From contig CAJCCO010000141.1 of the NCBI GenBank assembly GCA_903960915.1, positions 1-64,000 on the forward strand: DNA of 64,000 nt, written 5' to 3'. The notes under the pieces are model-generated. The model was given only the letters and a program-made list of their open reading frames with translations. It searched no databases and was not told the origin of the DNA. Origin of the DNA: an uncultured beta proteobacterium. GTDB lineage: Bacteria > Pseudomonadota > Gammaproteobacteria > Burkholderiales > Burkholderiaceae_C. Shown piece by piece: positions 17,749 through 26,222 of this stretch (position 1 is the first letter of the stretch; every line of letters starts with the position of its first letter). The translations under genes were made by a program, and so were the position numbers.

Positions 17749-18606
17749 ATGAAGTACCTAGACCTCACATTGCTGCAGGCATTTACTGCCGTGATTGACA
17801 GCGGCAGCTTCACGCTGGCAGCGCGCTACCTTTGCCGAACCCAGTCGGCCGTCAGCATGCAGATTCGCAAACTTGAGGAGACCGCAGGGCGGCCATTGCT
17901 GCAACCCGATAGACGCAACATCCGGCTGACCGAAGAGGGTGAAGTGCTGCTGGACTATGCCCGTCGCATGCTCAGTCTGAATGAAGATGCGCTGGTAGCG
18001 CTAGACCAGCCATTTGCAGAGGGCCATGTGCGGCTGGGGTTGCCCGATGACTATGCGGAATTTTTCTTACCGGAAGTACTGGCCCGCTTTGCCCACGCCT
18101 ACCCGCGCGTGCAGCTGGAAGTCATCGGGGCATTGAGTGGCGACTTGCTGGACCGGATTGAAGCCGGCGCACTCGATGTAGCGCTGATTACGCGTCAGCC
18201 TAACCGGCCGGTCGGAAAAATTTTGCTGCGTGAACGACTGGTATGGGCGGGGTCTCGACAACGACAAGTGCACGAAGAATCACCGCTGCCTCTGGCCCTC
18301 TTTCCAGAGGGCTGCGTCTTCCGGTCACACGCTTTGGCGGCTCTTGATGCAGCGTCTATCCCCTGGAGAATTGCCTATACCAGCCAGAGTTTTGCCGGCG
18401 GAAAATTGGCGGTGTCCGGCGGCTTGGCGCTGACCGTGATGGCACAAAGCATGGTCCCACCCGAGTGGCGAACCTTCGGCAAGGAGGAGGGCTTGCCGGT
18501 GCTGCCCGAGTTTGAGATTGCGTTGCACAAAGCCACGGGGAAATTGCCCCGGGCGGTCAAACTTTTAGAGGATCAGCTGATAGAAAGTGTGCGCTTGAAA
18601 TACTGA
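17749..18606 (+). CDS. LysR-family transcriptional regulator
   Basis: This 285-residue regulator has an N-terminal winged HTH at residues 3-60 (LLQAFTAVIDSGSFTLAARY, then CRTQSAVSMQIRKLEE) and a periplasmic-binding-like effector domain from about 90. The ATG at 17749 is chosen because GGAG precedes it by eight bases and LysR proteins begin at about this point. It is divergent from the orphan binding protein gene and most likely controls it and the dehydrogenase after it. The gene ends 23 bases before the second cobT repeat. Confidence 0.9.
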   Translation: MKYLDLTLLQAFTAVIDSGSFTLAARYLCRTQSAVSMQIRKLEETAGRPLLQPDRRNIRLTEEGEVLLDYARRMLSLNEDALVALDQPFAEGHVRLGLPDDYAEFFLPEVLARFAHAYPRVQLEVIGALSGDLLDRIEAGALDVALITRQPNRPVGKILLRERLVWAGSRQRQVHEESPLPLALFPEGCVFRSHALAALDAASIPWRIAYTSQSFAGGKLAVSGGLALTVMAQSMVPPEWRTFGKEEGLPVLPEFEIALHKATGKLPRAVKLLEDQLIESVRLKY

Positions 18607-18629
18607 GTGCGCGACAAGTTTCTAGCGGG

Positions 18630-18862
18630 CGCGCCACCGACATGGCCAACGACACCTTCTACCTGGACAACCACCTCAAAGACGTGGCCCAGTGCCTTGA
18701 ACAAGGCGGCCAGATTGAACTGTTTGGTGTCGGCGTAGGACTGGACCTGAGCCCCTACTACACCCGCAACGTCGCGCTCGACCTGTCAGACGCCACCGGC
18801 CCCAGCGCCCTGCGCGAGGTGCTGGGACTGCTGGCGAAGTATGCGAGGCGTTGAGGCGCGGT
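18630..18862 (+). pseudogene. Direct repeat copy 2: detached cobT 3' fragment
   Basis: This segment encodes only the last ~70 residues of CobT (from MANDTFYLDN to the RR end) in an open frame at 18642-18854 with no start region of its own. It matches 14790-15022 with seven substitutions, three changing amino acids (Glu to Asp, Arg to Cys, Phe to Tyr). A VWA fragment this short lacks the MIDAS motif and is unlikely to function. It marks the right edge of the cassette between the repeats. Confidence 0.92.
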
Positions 18863-18891
18863 CATGAGAAAACCTGCAGCCCTGCAGCCCT

Positions 18892-19752
18892 TTACGAATC
18901 CACCCGATTGCTCAGCGTTCCCACCCCGCCGACCGTGATCTCGACCTGGTCGCCAGCTTTGAGAAACCGGGTGGGCGAGAAGCTGCCGCCGGCGCCTTCG
19001 GGTGAGCCGGTGGCGATGAGGTCGCCTGGGTGCAGCGGCGTGAAGTGGGAGATGTAGGCAATCAATTCGTCGGGGGCGAAGATCATCTGGCTCACCTCGG
19101 TTTGCTGGCGCAACTCGCCGTTGACCCGCGTGGAGAGGGCGAGCTGGCCGAGGTGGTCCATGTCGATGTCGTCGATGGTGACGATCCAGGGTCCGCAGCT
19201 GCCTGAGCGTGCAAAGTTTTTGCCTGCGTGCACCGAATGCTTTTGCCAGCCGCGCACCGAGCCATCGTTGAAGATGGTGATGCCGGCCACGTGCGACAGC
19301 GCCGTTTCACGCGCAATGTGCCGGCCACCTTTGCCAATGACCAGGGTGATTTCGCCTTCGTAGTCAAACGACTCGGCTGCTTTGCCCAGTGGCAACTCGA
19401 GTCCCTCGCCGTGGCCCACGATGGCGTCGTGTTCCTTGGCAAAAACAATGATGTGCTCAGGGTCTGGCGGCGGCATGCCCTCCAGCGGGTATTTCTTGCG
19501 GTAGTTGATGCCCACGCAGACGATTTTATTCTCGGTGGCCAGCGGTGGCAGCAGGCGCAGCGCTTCGAGCTTGAAGCCGGCGGGCCGGCCAGCCACGTCT
19601 TGGGCCAGCGCCTGGGTGGCGTCTGCCGCCAACACCGAGCGAATGTCCGGGTAGCGCGACAAAAACCCTGCCGAGGGTTCGACTAGGTGGTCGTCGTTGA
19701 CGACCACGCCATAGCCGGTATGCGACTGGCAACTGAAGCGTGCAATTTTCAT
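18892..19752 (-). CDS. Fumarylacetoacetate hydrolase (FAH)-family protein
   Basis: This 286-residue protein shows the FAH core: CVGINYRKKYPLEG, the metal-ligand segment ESFDYEGEITLVIGKGG (two of the acidic ligands), FNDGSVRGWQ and TGSPEGAGGSFSP. Members hydrolyse or decarboxylate 2-keto or acylpyruvate-like acids, or hydrate 2-keto-4-pentenoates, using Mg or Mn. It is the last gene of the eight-gene minus-strand operon and starts inside the ATGA overlap with the ketopantoate-reductase-like gene. It probably handles a keto-acid product of the imported compound. Confidence 0.88.
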   Translation of the reverse strand: MKIARFSCQSHTGYGVVVNDDHLVEPSAGFLSRYPDIRSVLAADATQALAQDVAGRPAGFKLEALRLLPPLATENKIVCVGINYRKKYPLEGMPPPDPEHIIVFAKEHDAIVGHGEGLELPLGKAAESFDYEGEITLVIGKGGRHIARETALSHVAGITIFNDGSVRGWQKHSVHAGKNFARSGSCGPWIVTIDDIDMDHLGQLALSTRVNGELRQQTEVSQMIFAPDELIAYISHFTPLHPGDLIATGSPEGAGGSFSPTRFLKAGDQVEITVGGVGTLSNRVDS

Positions 19753-20672
19753 ACGAAGGCCTCCTCGCGCCGGCGCACCATGGCGGCCATGACGTCGTTG
19801 TAAGGGGTGAGTAGGCCGAGTTCGCGCCCCAACACCGGCACCATGCCGTTGATGGCGTCTATCTCAGACACGCGCTGAACTTGGTGGTCGAGCAGCATGG
19901 ACGGCCGGGCCAGCGGCATGCCGGCCCCGAAGCTGGTGACGTAGGCCGTCACCTCGTCAAAGCCAAACTTGATGTGTTGGGCCTGGCCGCAGGCAAAGGC
20001 TTCGCGTGCGCAACCGGTGGCTATGGCCCACCACACCGGGTTGGCCATCAGCTCGCCCACTGTGCAGTTGAATACCGTGCAAGGCGCCGAGAAGGTCACG
20101 TTGCACAAGAACTTTTCCCAGATCAGCTGGTTGATGTCTTCAAAGGCGCGGGCGTTGAAGCCGGCCGCTTGCCACACCTGCTCCACCCGCGTCAGCCGCT
20201 CGGTCAGTCCGCCGTTCATTTCACCCAGGCGAATCAGCTTCATGGCGTTGTGGTGCGCGTGGCCGGGCCCCTTCATGGAGGCGCCAAAGCCATCGGCCAC
20301 CCCGAGCAGCACGTTGTCGGTCGGCATGAACTGGGCAATGCGCTGGCCGGAGCCCAAACCGTTTTGGATGGTGAGCACCAACGCAGAAGGCTGCATGAGC
20401 GGCGCGATCGCCTGCGCCGCCGCCCCCACCGCGGAGGCCTTGGTGGCGATGATGTACAAGTCGCAGGCGCCCGCATCGGCCACCTGGGTTGAGGTCTTGA
20501 TGCCTTGAACGGTACGGTCGCCACTGGCGCCCTCAATGCGCAAACCGTTCTGCGCAATGGCGCGAAGATGGTCTTCCCAGGTATCAATCGCCCAAACTTC
20601 ATTGCCGGCCGCTGCCAGCAGGGCGGCATAAACCGAGCCCATGGCACCGGTGCCAATCACTGCAATTTTCAT
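19749..20672 (-). CDS. 2-dehydropantoate 2-reductase (ApbA/PanE)-family protein
   Basis: This 307-residue protein has the N-terminal NADP motif AVIGTGAMGSVYAALLAAAG. A segment WEKFLCNVTFSAP carries the usual catalytic lysine, and the C-terminal domain includes LLDHQVQRVSEIDAINGMV, typical of the family. Ketopantoate reduction is the textbook role, but catabolic-operon members are usually dehydrogenases of other 2-hydroxy or keto acids, which I favour here. It overlaps its neighbours by ATGA at both ends (20669-20672 and 19749-19752), so the run is tightly coupled. Confidence 0.87.
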   Translation of the reverse strand: MKIAVIGTGAMGSVYAALLAAAGNEVWAIDTWEDHLRAIAQNGLRIEGASGDRTVQGIKTSTQVADAGACDLYIIATKASAVGAAAQAIAPLMQPSALVLTIQNGLGSGQRIAQFMPTDNVLLGVADGFGASMKGPGHAHHNAMKLIRLGEMNGGLTERLTRVEQVWQAAGFNARAFEDINQLIWEKFLCNVTFSAPCTVFNCTVGELMANPVWWAIATGCAREAFACGQAQHIKFGFDEVTAYVTSFGAGMPLARPSMLLDHQVQRVSEIDAINGMVPVLGRELGLLTPYNDVMAAMVRRREEAFV

Positions 20673-22213
20673 ACGTGTCCCATTGCCTCTTTAGTCAACC
20701 TGATGTCCCACCCCGCCCGCAACGCCGCTTCAACCTCCAGGCCCAGGTGGGCCGGAAAGTGCGTGGCCAGCACCTGTTTGGTTCGCTCGCGCGCCACCGT
20801 GCGAATGTCCAGAGAACCGGCCTGTTCCCACTGCGCCGGCGAGCGCCGGTCTGCCAGTTGGGGGTAGACGAAATCGCTCGACATGCGGGCCAGCGTATCG
20901 GCTTGCCCCAGAAAATGGCCCTCGCCAGCGACGGCTTCCCGTATGTTATCCAGCACCAGCGTGGCCGGCCCCACCTCGACCGGTGCCAAAGTCTTCAGGA
21001 TGGTACCCAGCATGTCGTTGTCAATCACATACGCCTCCAGCGAGGCCGCCATCAAACTGGCCTGCATGCCGCAGGCCTGGGTGATGAAGTTGCAGCCGGC
21101 CTGCGCGGCCAGCGTGACATTCAGCGCTTTCTCGTAACCCGCCTGCGCATCTGCAATCTTGCTGTCGGTGGCACCGGCAATGGTGGAGTTGGGCAGGTTG
21201 AAGTGCCGGGCCATTTGCACACAGGCGGCCGTCAGGGTGGCCTGTTCGCCGCCGCCACCGGCCATGCCGCCGGTGCGCAGGTCGGTCACCATGGGGCGCG
21301 GGCCAAAAATCAGTCGCGCTTGCGGGTCAAGCAACCAGCCCAACACCATGCCGGCGAGTGTTTCGGCAATGGTTTGCGCCACACAACCGGCAATGGTGAC
21401 GGGGCTGGACGCGCCCATCTGCCCGAAGGTGTTGACCATGGCCGGTATGCCCATTTCCACCGCCTTGAGCAAGACCTCGCAGGAGTCCGGGTCAAAACGC
21501 AGCGGCGGCACGGCGTGGTTGATGTTGAGCGAGAGAAACGGCCGTGCGCGAAACGCCTGCTCTGAACCTGCCACCGTGTGGCACATGCGGGCAATGAGCT
21601 CTACGTGCGCTGGCGAAGAGGCCGACACGCACACATGCTTGGTGGTACCGGCCAGGCAAGCGAACGCGGTGTTCACTTCCAGCGACACCACGTCGGGCAT
21701 GTCGCGTGCCACGAGTGAACGCGAGAAAAAGTGCACGTGCTCCAGCGTGTCAACCAAGCGGGCCGCGTCATACAGGTCACGCAAAGTTGAATCGCGGTAG
21801 GCGCCGGTCTCCAGGTCGACGATCAAAGGCGCCGCACCGCCAGTGCCGACGTGCACGCGGGCTCCCGCCAAGGTCAGGTCATGGCGCGCCTCTTGCCCAC
21901 ACAGCACCAGCTCACGCGGCAGTTCCTGCAGGCAGCGCCTGACCAGCTCGGCCGGAAACAGCAACCTGCCCGCGTCAGACACTAAGCCGCCGGCTTGGCA
22001 CACCAGCGCCACAGCACGGGGCGGGGCGTCGGACAGGCCAACGGTGGCGAGAATGTCCAGGGCAGCGCGCTCAATGGCCAGCACCGCGTCGGCATCCAGC
22101 GGCGCATAACGCCCGCCGACCGCATCGATGCGCCCGCCACTGCGGGACGGGTCGCGCTCGCGGCGCCGGCGTAAACGGCTCGGTGACAGGGATTTTTCAG
22201 ACGCGTCCATCAT
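20669..22213 (-). CDS. MttB-family methyltransferase, non-pyrrolysine type
   Basis: This 514-residue protein matches the trimethylamine methyltransferase MttB superfamily. Segments include TVGLSDAPPRAVAL, GTGGAAPLIVDLETG, FGPRPMVTDLRTGGMAGGGG and QAGCNFITQACGMQASL. No in-frame amber codon interrupts it, so it is one of the members lacking pyrrolysine, like glycine-betaine or carnitine demethylases. Those known enzymes transfer the methyl group to a corrinoid protein. No corrinoid-protein gene is in this operon, so the acceptor is unknown. The start is the first ATG of an ATGATG doublet overlapping the stop of the Ldh2-type gene; a TTG at 22222 is the alternative. Confidence 0.86.
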   Translation of the reverse strand: MMDASEKSLSPSRLRRRRERDPSRSGGRIDAVGGRYAPLDADAVLAIERAALDILATVGLSDAPPRAVALVCQAGGLVSDAGRLLFPAELVRRCLQELPRELVLCGQEARHDLTLAGARVHVGTGGAAPLIVDLETGAYRDSTLRDLYDAARLVDTLEHVHFFSRSLVARDMPDVVSLEVNTAFACLAGTTKHVCVSASSPAHVELIARMCHTVAGSEQAFRARPFLSLNINHAVPPLRFDPDSCEVLLKAVEMGIPAMVNTFGQMGASSPVTIAGCVAQTIAETLAGMVLGWLLDPQARLIFGPRPMVTDLRTGGMAGGGGEQATLTAACVQMARHFNLPNSTIAGATDSKIADAQAGYEKALNVTLAAQAGCNFITQACGMQASLMAASLEAYVIDNDMLGTILKTLAPVEVGPATLVLDNIREAVAGEGHFLGQADTLARMSSDFVYPQLADRRSPAQWEQAGSLDIRTVARERTKQVLATHFPAHLGLEVEAALRAGWDIRLTKEAMGHV

Positions 22214-23247
22214 GCCAAACAATGACCTTCTTCAAGTCCCAGCCGGCGACCGAGGGCGCGCAAGCCCTCGAGCGTGGCGGGTGGAATGGGAATACCGCTG
22301 ACCAGGCGTTCTGCACGCAGGCTGGCTTCGCGCTCACCGGGTATTTCAACCCGCTCAAAACCCGGCGCCGGCGTGCACGCCCGCAACTCGGCCAGGCACG
22401 CCTCGGCCGCGCGTTGGTACGCCCCCGGTGCGCGAAAACGTGTCAGGTCAATGGCCAGGCAAATCCAGTTCATGCCGTCCCTGGCCTGGCCCAGAATCGC
22501 CTCGCCCAGCAGCTCAGCCACCAGCGCCATGCCATAGCCCTTGGGGCCAGCCATGGGCAGAATGGCGCCGCCGTTGAAGTAGTCGTCGGGGTTGGTAGTG
22601 GGGCGTCCTTGCGCATCAATGCACAGGCCTTCGGCCAAGGGGCGACCTGCCATCTTGGCGGCGTAAATTTTGCCTCCTGCGGCCATGCCGGTGGCGAAGT
22701 CGACCACCACCGGCCCATTCGCGCCACCCGGAATGCCAAAAGCATAGGGGTTGGTGGGCAGCATGGCGTGGGCGCCGCCGTAAGGCGCCACTTGGGGCCA
22801 GTCCTTGCGCGAGCCGCCACCAAGCATGATGGTCAAGCAACCAGCCTCGGCACCGCGCTGGGCAAAGGCCCCAATGCGCCCGGTGTGGTCCACATTCGAG
22901 ATGCCAATGGCGGCCATGCCCTCGCGGGCGGCGCGCGCCAACAGGTGGTCGGTGGCGAGGCGAAAAGCCGGCATCCCCAGTCCATGGCCGCCGTCCACCA
23001 TGTCAGCCCCACCCTCGGCAGTGACCAGCTTCGGCAGGGCGCCGGGTACAAATTTACCCAAGGCGGCGCGCTCGGCATACCAGTCCAGCCGAAAAATGCC
23101 GTGAGAGTACACGCCGCAAAGATCGGCCTCCACCAGGTGCTCGGCAACCTCGGCGGCAATCGGGGGTTGGCACCCCATGGCCGTCAGAACGCGGCTACCG
23201 AATTGGGTCAGAACGTCGACGGCGATGCGCGGGTCAGTGCTGGTCAT
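22210..23247 (-). CDS. Malate/L-lactate dehydrogenase (Ldh2/MDH2)-family oxidoreductase
   Basis: This 345-residue protein contains the family signature SHGIFRLDWYAERA early on, then GISNVDHTGRIGAFAQRGAE and NPYAFGIPGGANGPVVVDFA. The Ldh2 family uses NAD(P) to act on 2-hydroxy acids, ureidoglycolate or cyclic imino acids. The start at 23247 (MTSTDPRIAVD) lies 14 bases inside the preceding ATPase gene, and the stop overlaps the MttB-family start, so it is mid-operon. A longer open frame upstream is antisense-like coding inside the ATPase gene and was not used. Confidence 0.88.
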   Translation of the reverse strand: MTSTDPRIAVDVLTQFGSRVLTAMGCQPPIAAEVAEHLVEADLCGVYSHGIFRLDWYAERAALGKFVPGALPKLVTAEGGADMVDGGHGLGMPAFRLATDHLLARAAREGMAAIGISNVDHTGRIGAFAQRGAEAGCLTIMLGGGSRKDWPQVAPYGGAHAMLPTNPYAFGIPGGANGPVVVDFATGMAAGGKIYAAKMAGRPLAEGLCIDAQGRPTTNPDDYFNGGAILPMAGPKGYGMALVAELLGEAILGQARDGMNWICLAIDLTRFRAPGAYQRAAEACLAELRACTPAPGFERVEIPGEREASLRAERLVSGIPIPPATLEGLRALGRRLGLEEGHCLA

Positions 23248-25312
23248 GCACGCTGGCGCTTGGGGCGCTGACGGTGAGTTGGTCAGGCGCGATATGGCAG
23301 CAAATGCCGTGGCCGCTTGGCGCGAAATGCCACGGCGGCGCCGTGGTGACACACAGGTCCCCCAGCTTTTTCGGGCAGCGCCGCTGAAACGGGCAGCCGG
23401 TGGCCGGGGGGGCAAGTTCCACAATGTCGTCGGCCAGCAGCAAGGGCGTTTTGTCCGGCACCGGCTCCAGCACCGCACCCAGCAGCACTTCGGTGTACGG
23501 GTGCGACGGGCTGGCATAGACCTCAGCAGCCGGCCCAATTTCACACAGTCGCCCCTGGTAGAGCACCGCCACCCGGTCTGACAAGGCGCGCACCACGGCC
23601 AGGTCGTGCGAGACAAACAGGTAGGTGGTGCCGCGCTCGTGCTTGAGTTCGTTGAGCAGCTCCAGCACCGCCGCCTGCACCGACACATCGAGGGCAGAGG
23701 TGACCTCGTCGCACAACACAATGTCGGGCTCGGCGGCAAAGGCGCGTGCAATGGCCACGCGTTGTTTCTCGCCGCCCGACATCTGGCTGGGCAGGCGCTC
23801 CAGGTAATGCTCGCCCAATCGCACGCGCTCCAACAGCGCCACGCTGCGCTGCCTCAAGGCCTCGCCGGAAAGCCCAAAATACAGCGCCAAGGGCTGCTCC
23901 AGAATTTGCGCCACCGTGTGCCGCGGGTTCAAGCTGTCGTCCGGGTTTTGAAAAATCAACTGGATGCGCCGTAGCTGCGCGGGTGAGCGCTGGCCCACCC
24001 GGGGCGGCAGGGAATCAACCGTCGTACCAGCTTCAGCACCACCGAGGTGAATGTGGCCTTGCACCGGAGGATTCAAACCGGCGATGGCCTTCAAAATGCT
24101 GGACTTGCCACTGCCCGACTCGCCCACCAAGCCCAGCGTTTCGCCCGCACCCACGCGCAGGTTGATGCCGTCCACGGTGTGGGGCACGTTGGGGCGGCGG
24201 CCCAGCAACTGCTCCAGCAGGTTGGCACGCGCGTAGCTGATTGCCAGGTCGTCTATGGCCAAGGCCGGCGCAGCGGGTGCAGGCTGGGTAGCGCGCAGCA
24301 CCTGGGGCTTGGGTGGCACAGGGGTGTTGTCCCATTGCACCGTTTTTTCGTGAAAGTGGCAGCGGGTCGTGGCGCCATCGGGCAGGCGCTGCAAGACCGG
24401 ACGGCGGCTGTGGCATTCGGCCTCGGCGACGCTGCAGCGGTCGACAAAGGCGCACCCGGCACCGGCCCCACCCGGCATGGGCGGGCGCCCGGGCAAGGCG
24501 CGGGGCAGCGTGGCCTCAGAGATGCGGGGAATAGACGCCAGCAAACCTCTGGCATAGGGGTGCGCGGGCGCCAGCAGCACCTGCCGCGTGGTGCCTTGCA
24601 GCACCACTTCGCCCGCGTACAGCACCACCACCCGGTCGCAAACTCGGGCAATCGCGCCCAAGTCATGGCTGACATAGACCATGGCGGTGCCGGTCTGGCG
24701 GTTGATGTCGCGCAGCAATTCAAGAATGTGGGCCTGGGTGGTGACATCCAGGCCCGTGGTGGGCTCGTCGAGCAACAGCACGTCGGGCTCGCCGGCCAAA
24801 GACATGGCAATGGCCACGCGCTGCTGCTGGCCGCCTGAGAGCTCGTGCGGGTAGCGCTGCGCAATGGCCTCGGGCTCGGGCAGGCGCACCAGGCGCAGCA
24901 GTTCGAGCACACGCTGCGCGTGTTGGGCCGGCAGCAACTGGCTGTGCAAGGCCACCGACTCTTGCAGCTGGCGGCCAATGCGCAGGGTGGGCGTGAGCGA
25001 CTGGCCGGCGTTTTGCGGCACCAGGGCAATCTTGCCGCCACGCAGGTGCTCGAGCGCGGGGCGCGTTAGGCTGAAAAGTTCCTGGGCGCCAAAGTTAACC
25101 TGGCCGCCCATGACCTTGAGCCCGGTTTTGAGGTAGCCCATGGCGGCCAGCGCCAGCGTGCTCTTGCCCGAGCCGCTTTCGCCCACCAGGCCAACGGTCT
25201 CACCACGGCGAATCTGAAAATCTATGTTGCGCAACACGGGCAGCATGTGGCCGGCCCGGCTGGCAAAGCCGACGCTGAGATCGCGGATATCAATAAGAGG
25301 CTGGGTATTCAT
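23234..25312 (-). CDS. Fused two-domain ABC transporter ATP-binding protein (DppD-DppF type)
   Basis: The 692-residue protein has two complete nucleotide-binding domains. Domain 1 has Walker A GESGSGKSTLALAAMG, signature LSGGQQQRVAIAM and Walker B VLLLDEPTTGLD. Domain 2 has GESGSGKSSILKAIAG, MSGGEKQRVAIARAF and IVLCDEVTSALD, where Val replaces the usual Pro. Each domain ends in the oligopeptide-transporter extension with cysteines (CAFVDRCSVAEAEC and CPFQRRCPKKLGDLC). It begins one base after the upstream permease stops. It energises the two permeases next to it, and possibly the orphan binding protein at 16-17.6 kb too. Confidence 0.93.
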   Translation of the reverse strand: MNTQPLIDIRDLSVGFASRAGHMLPVLRNIDFQIRRGETVGLVGESGSGKSTLALAAMGYLKTGLKVMGGQVNFGAQELFSLTRPALEHLRGGKIALVPQNAGQSLTPTLRIGRQLQESVALHSQLLPAQHAQRVLELLRLVRLPEPEAIAQRYPHELSGGQQQRVAIAMSLAGEPDVLLLDEPTTGLDVTTQAHILELLRDINRQTGTAMVYVSHDLGAIARVCDRVVVLYAGEVVLQGTTRQVLLAPAHPYARGLLASIPRISEATLPRALPGRPPMPGGAGAGCAFVDRCSVAEAECHSRRPVLQRLPDGATTRCHFHEKTVQWDNTPVPPKPQVLRATQPAPAAPALAIDDLAISYARANLLEQLLGRRPNVPHTVDGINLRVGAGETLGLVGESGSGKSSILKAIAGLNPPVQGHIHLGGAEAGTTVDSLPPRVGQRSPAQLRRIQLIFQNPDDSLNPRHTVAQILEQPLALYFGLSGEALRQRSVALLERVRLGEHYLERLPSQMSGGEKQRVAIARAFAAEPDIVLCDEVTSALDVSVQAAVLELLNELKHERGTTYLFVSHDLAVVRALSDRVAVLYQGRLCEIGPAAEVYASPSHPYTEVLLGAVLEPVPDKTPLLLADDIVELAPPATGCPFQRRCPKKLGDLCVTTAPPWHFAPSGHGICCHIAPDQLTVSAPSASVHDQH

Positions 25313-25313
25313 G

Positions 25314-26222
25314 TCAGATGGGCGCCTTCTGGGCGCGGTCCACACCCAGGGTTTTAGCGAGCGCATCAGCCGTCAGGTTGATGCCAATGATGAGCGAGCT
25401 GATGGCAACAATTGGGTACAGCCCGGCCCAGGGGGCAATGGCCATGAAGCTGCGTGAATCGGCCACCATCAAGCCCCAGTCCGGGGTGGGCGGCGACACG
25501 CCAAAGCCCAGAAAAGACAGGGAGCTGAAGGCCAGCAACATCCACGACCAACGCATGGCACCTTCCACCATCAGCGCGTCCAGCACATTGGGCAGCAGTT
25601 CACGGCGAATGATGGCAAAGCGCCGGTGGCCTCGGGCCTGGGCCGCCAGCACAAAGTCGCGCGCCACCACGTTGTGCGCAGCAGCCCGGGCAATGCGAAT
25701 CACCGGAATGCCATAAAAAACGATCAGCGTAGGAATAAGCACCTCAATGCCGTTGCCAAAGGTGGCAATCAGCAGCAACATTTTCAGAATCCAGGGCAGG
25801 GCCAAAAAGGCATCGACAACACGCATCAGCACGTCGTCCAGTCGGCCACCGGCCAGGCCCAGATAGACCCCCGCAAAGCCACCCCAGAGCACCGCCAACG
25901 GTGTGGCCACAACAGTCACCAAAATAGCCTCGCGGCCACCCAGCAGGGTGCGGGTGAAGACATCGCGCCCCAGGTGATCGGTGCCAAACCAGTGGGTGGC
26001 ATCGGGTGGGCTCAGAATCAGCGTGGCGCTGATGGCCTTGAAGTCAAACGGCACCAACCAAGGGCTGGCCACAGCAACCACCAGATGCAACAGCACCAGC
26101 AGCAGGCCAATGGCGCCCGACGGGCGAGCGAGCATTTCTTTGAGCACTTGGGCCAAGCGGCGCAGCGCGCCAGGACGGTGCGGCGCCTTGGCGGCGGGAG
26201 ACAGCGGTGTGGCCGTGCTCAT
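25314..26222 (-). CDS. ABC transporter permease, DppC-like
   Basis: This 302-residue membrane protein has about six transmembrane segments and the inner-membrane permease motif (residues near ARAAAHNVVARDFVLAAQA) that docks with the ATPase. The N-terminal region (HRPGALRRLAQVLKEMLARPSGAIGL and the following helix) and the GTDHLGRDVFTRTLLGGR loop are standard for DppC/OppC. It overlaps the preceding DppB-like gene by four bases and ends one base before the ATPase start. It forms the channel with its partner. Confidence 0.93.
   Translation of the reverse strand: MSTATPLSPAAKAPHRPGALRRLAQVLKEMLARPSGAIGLLLVLLHLVVAVASPWLVPFDFKAISATLILSPPDATHWFGTDHLGRDVFTRTLLGGREAILVTVVATPLAVLWGGFAGVYLGLAGGRLDDVLMRVVDAFLALPWILKMLLLIATFGNGIEVLIPTLIVFYGIPVIRIARAAAHNVVARDFVLAAQARGHRRFAIIRRELLPNVLDALMVEGAMRWSWMLLAFSSLSFLGFGVSPPTPDWGLMVADSRSFMAIAPWAGLYPIVAISSLIIGINLTADALAKTLGVDRAQKAPI

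Noticed and set aside
14790-18862. Composite transposon or insertion sequence bounded by the cobT repeats
   Set aside because: The repeats are gene fragments without terminal inverted repeats and no transposase or integrase lies between them.
20669-22213. Pyrrolysine-containing trimethylamine methyltransferase
   Set aside because: No in-frame amber codon interrupts the gene and no pyl genes are in the window; treated as the non-pyrrolysine group.
23248-23751. N-terminal extension of the Ldh2-type gene
   Set aside because: The stretch lies within the ATPase gene on the same strand in another frame and shows Arg/Cys/Ser-rich shadow composition.
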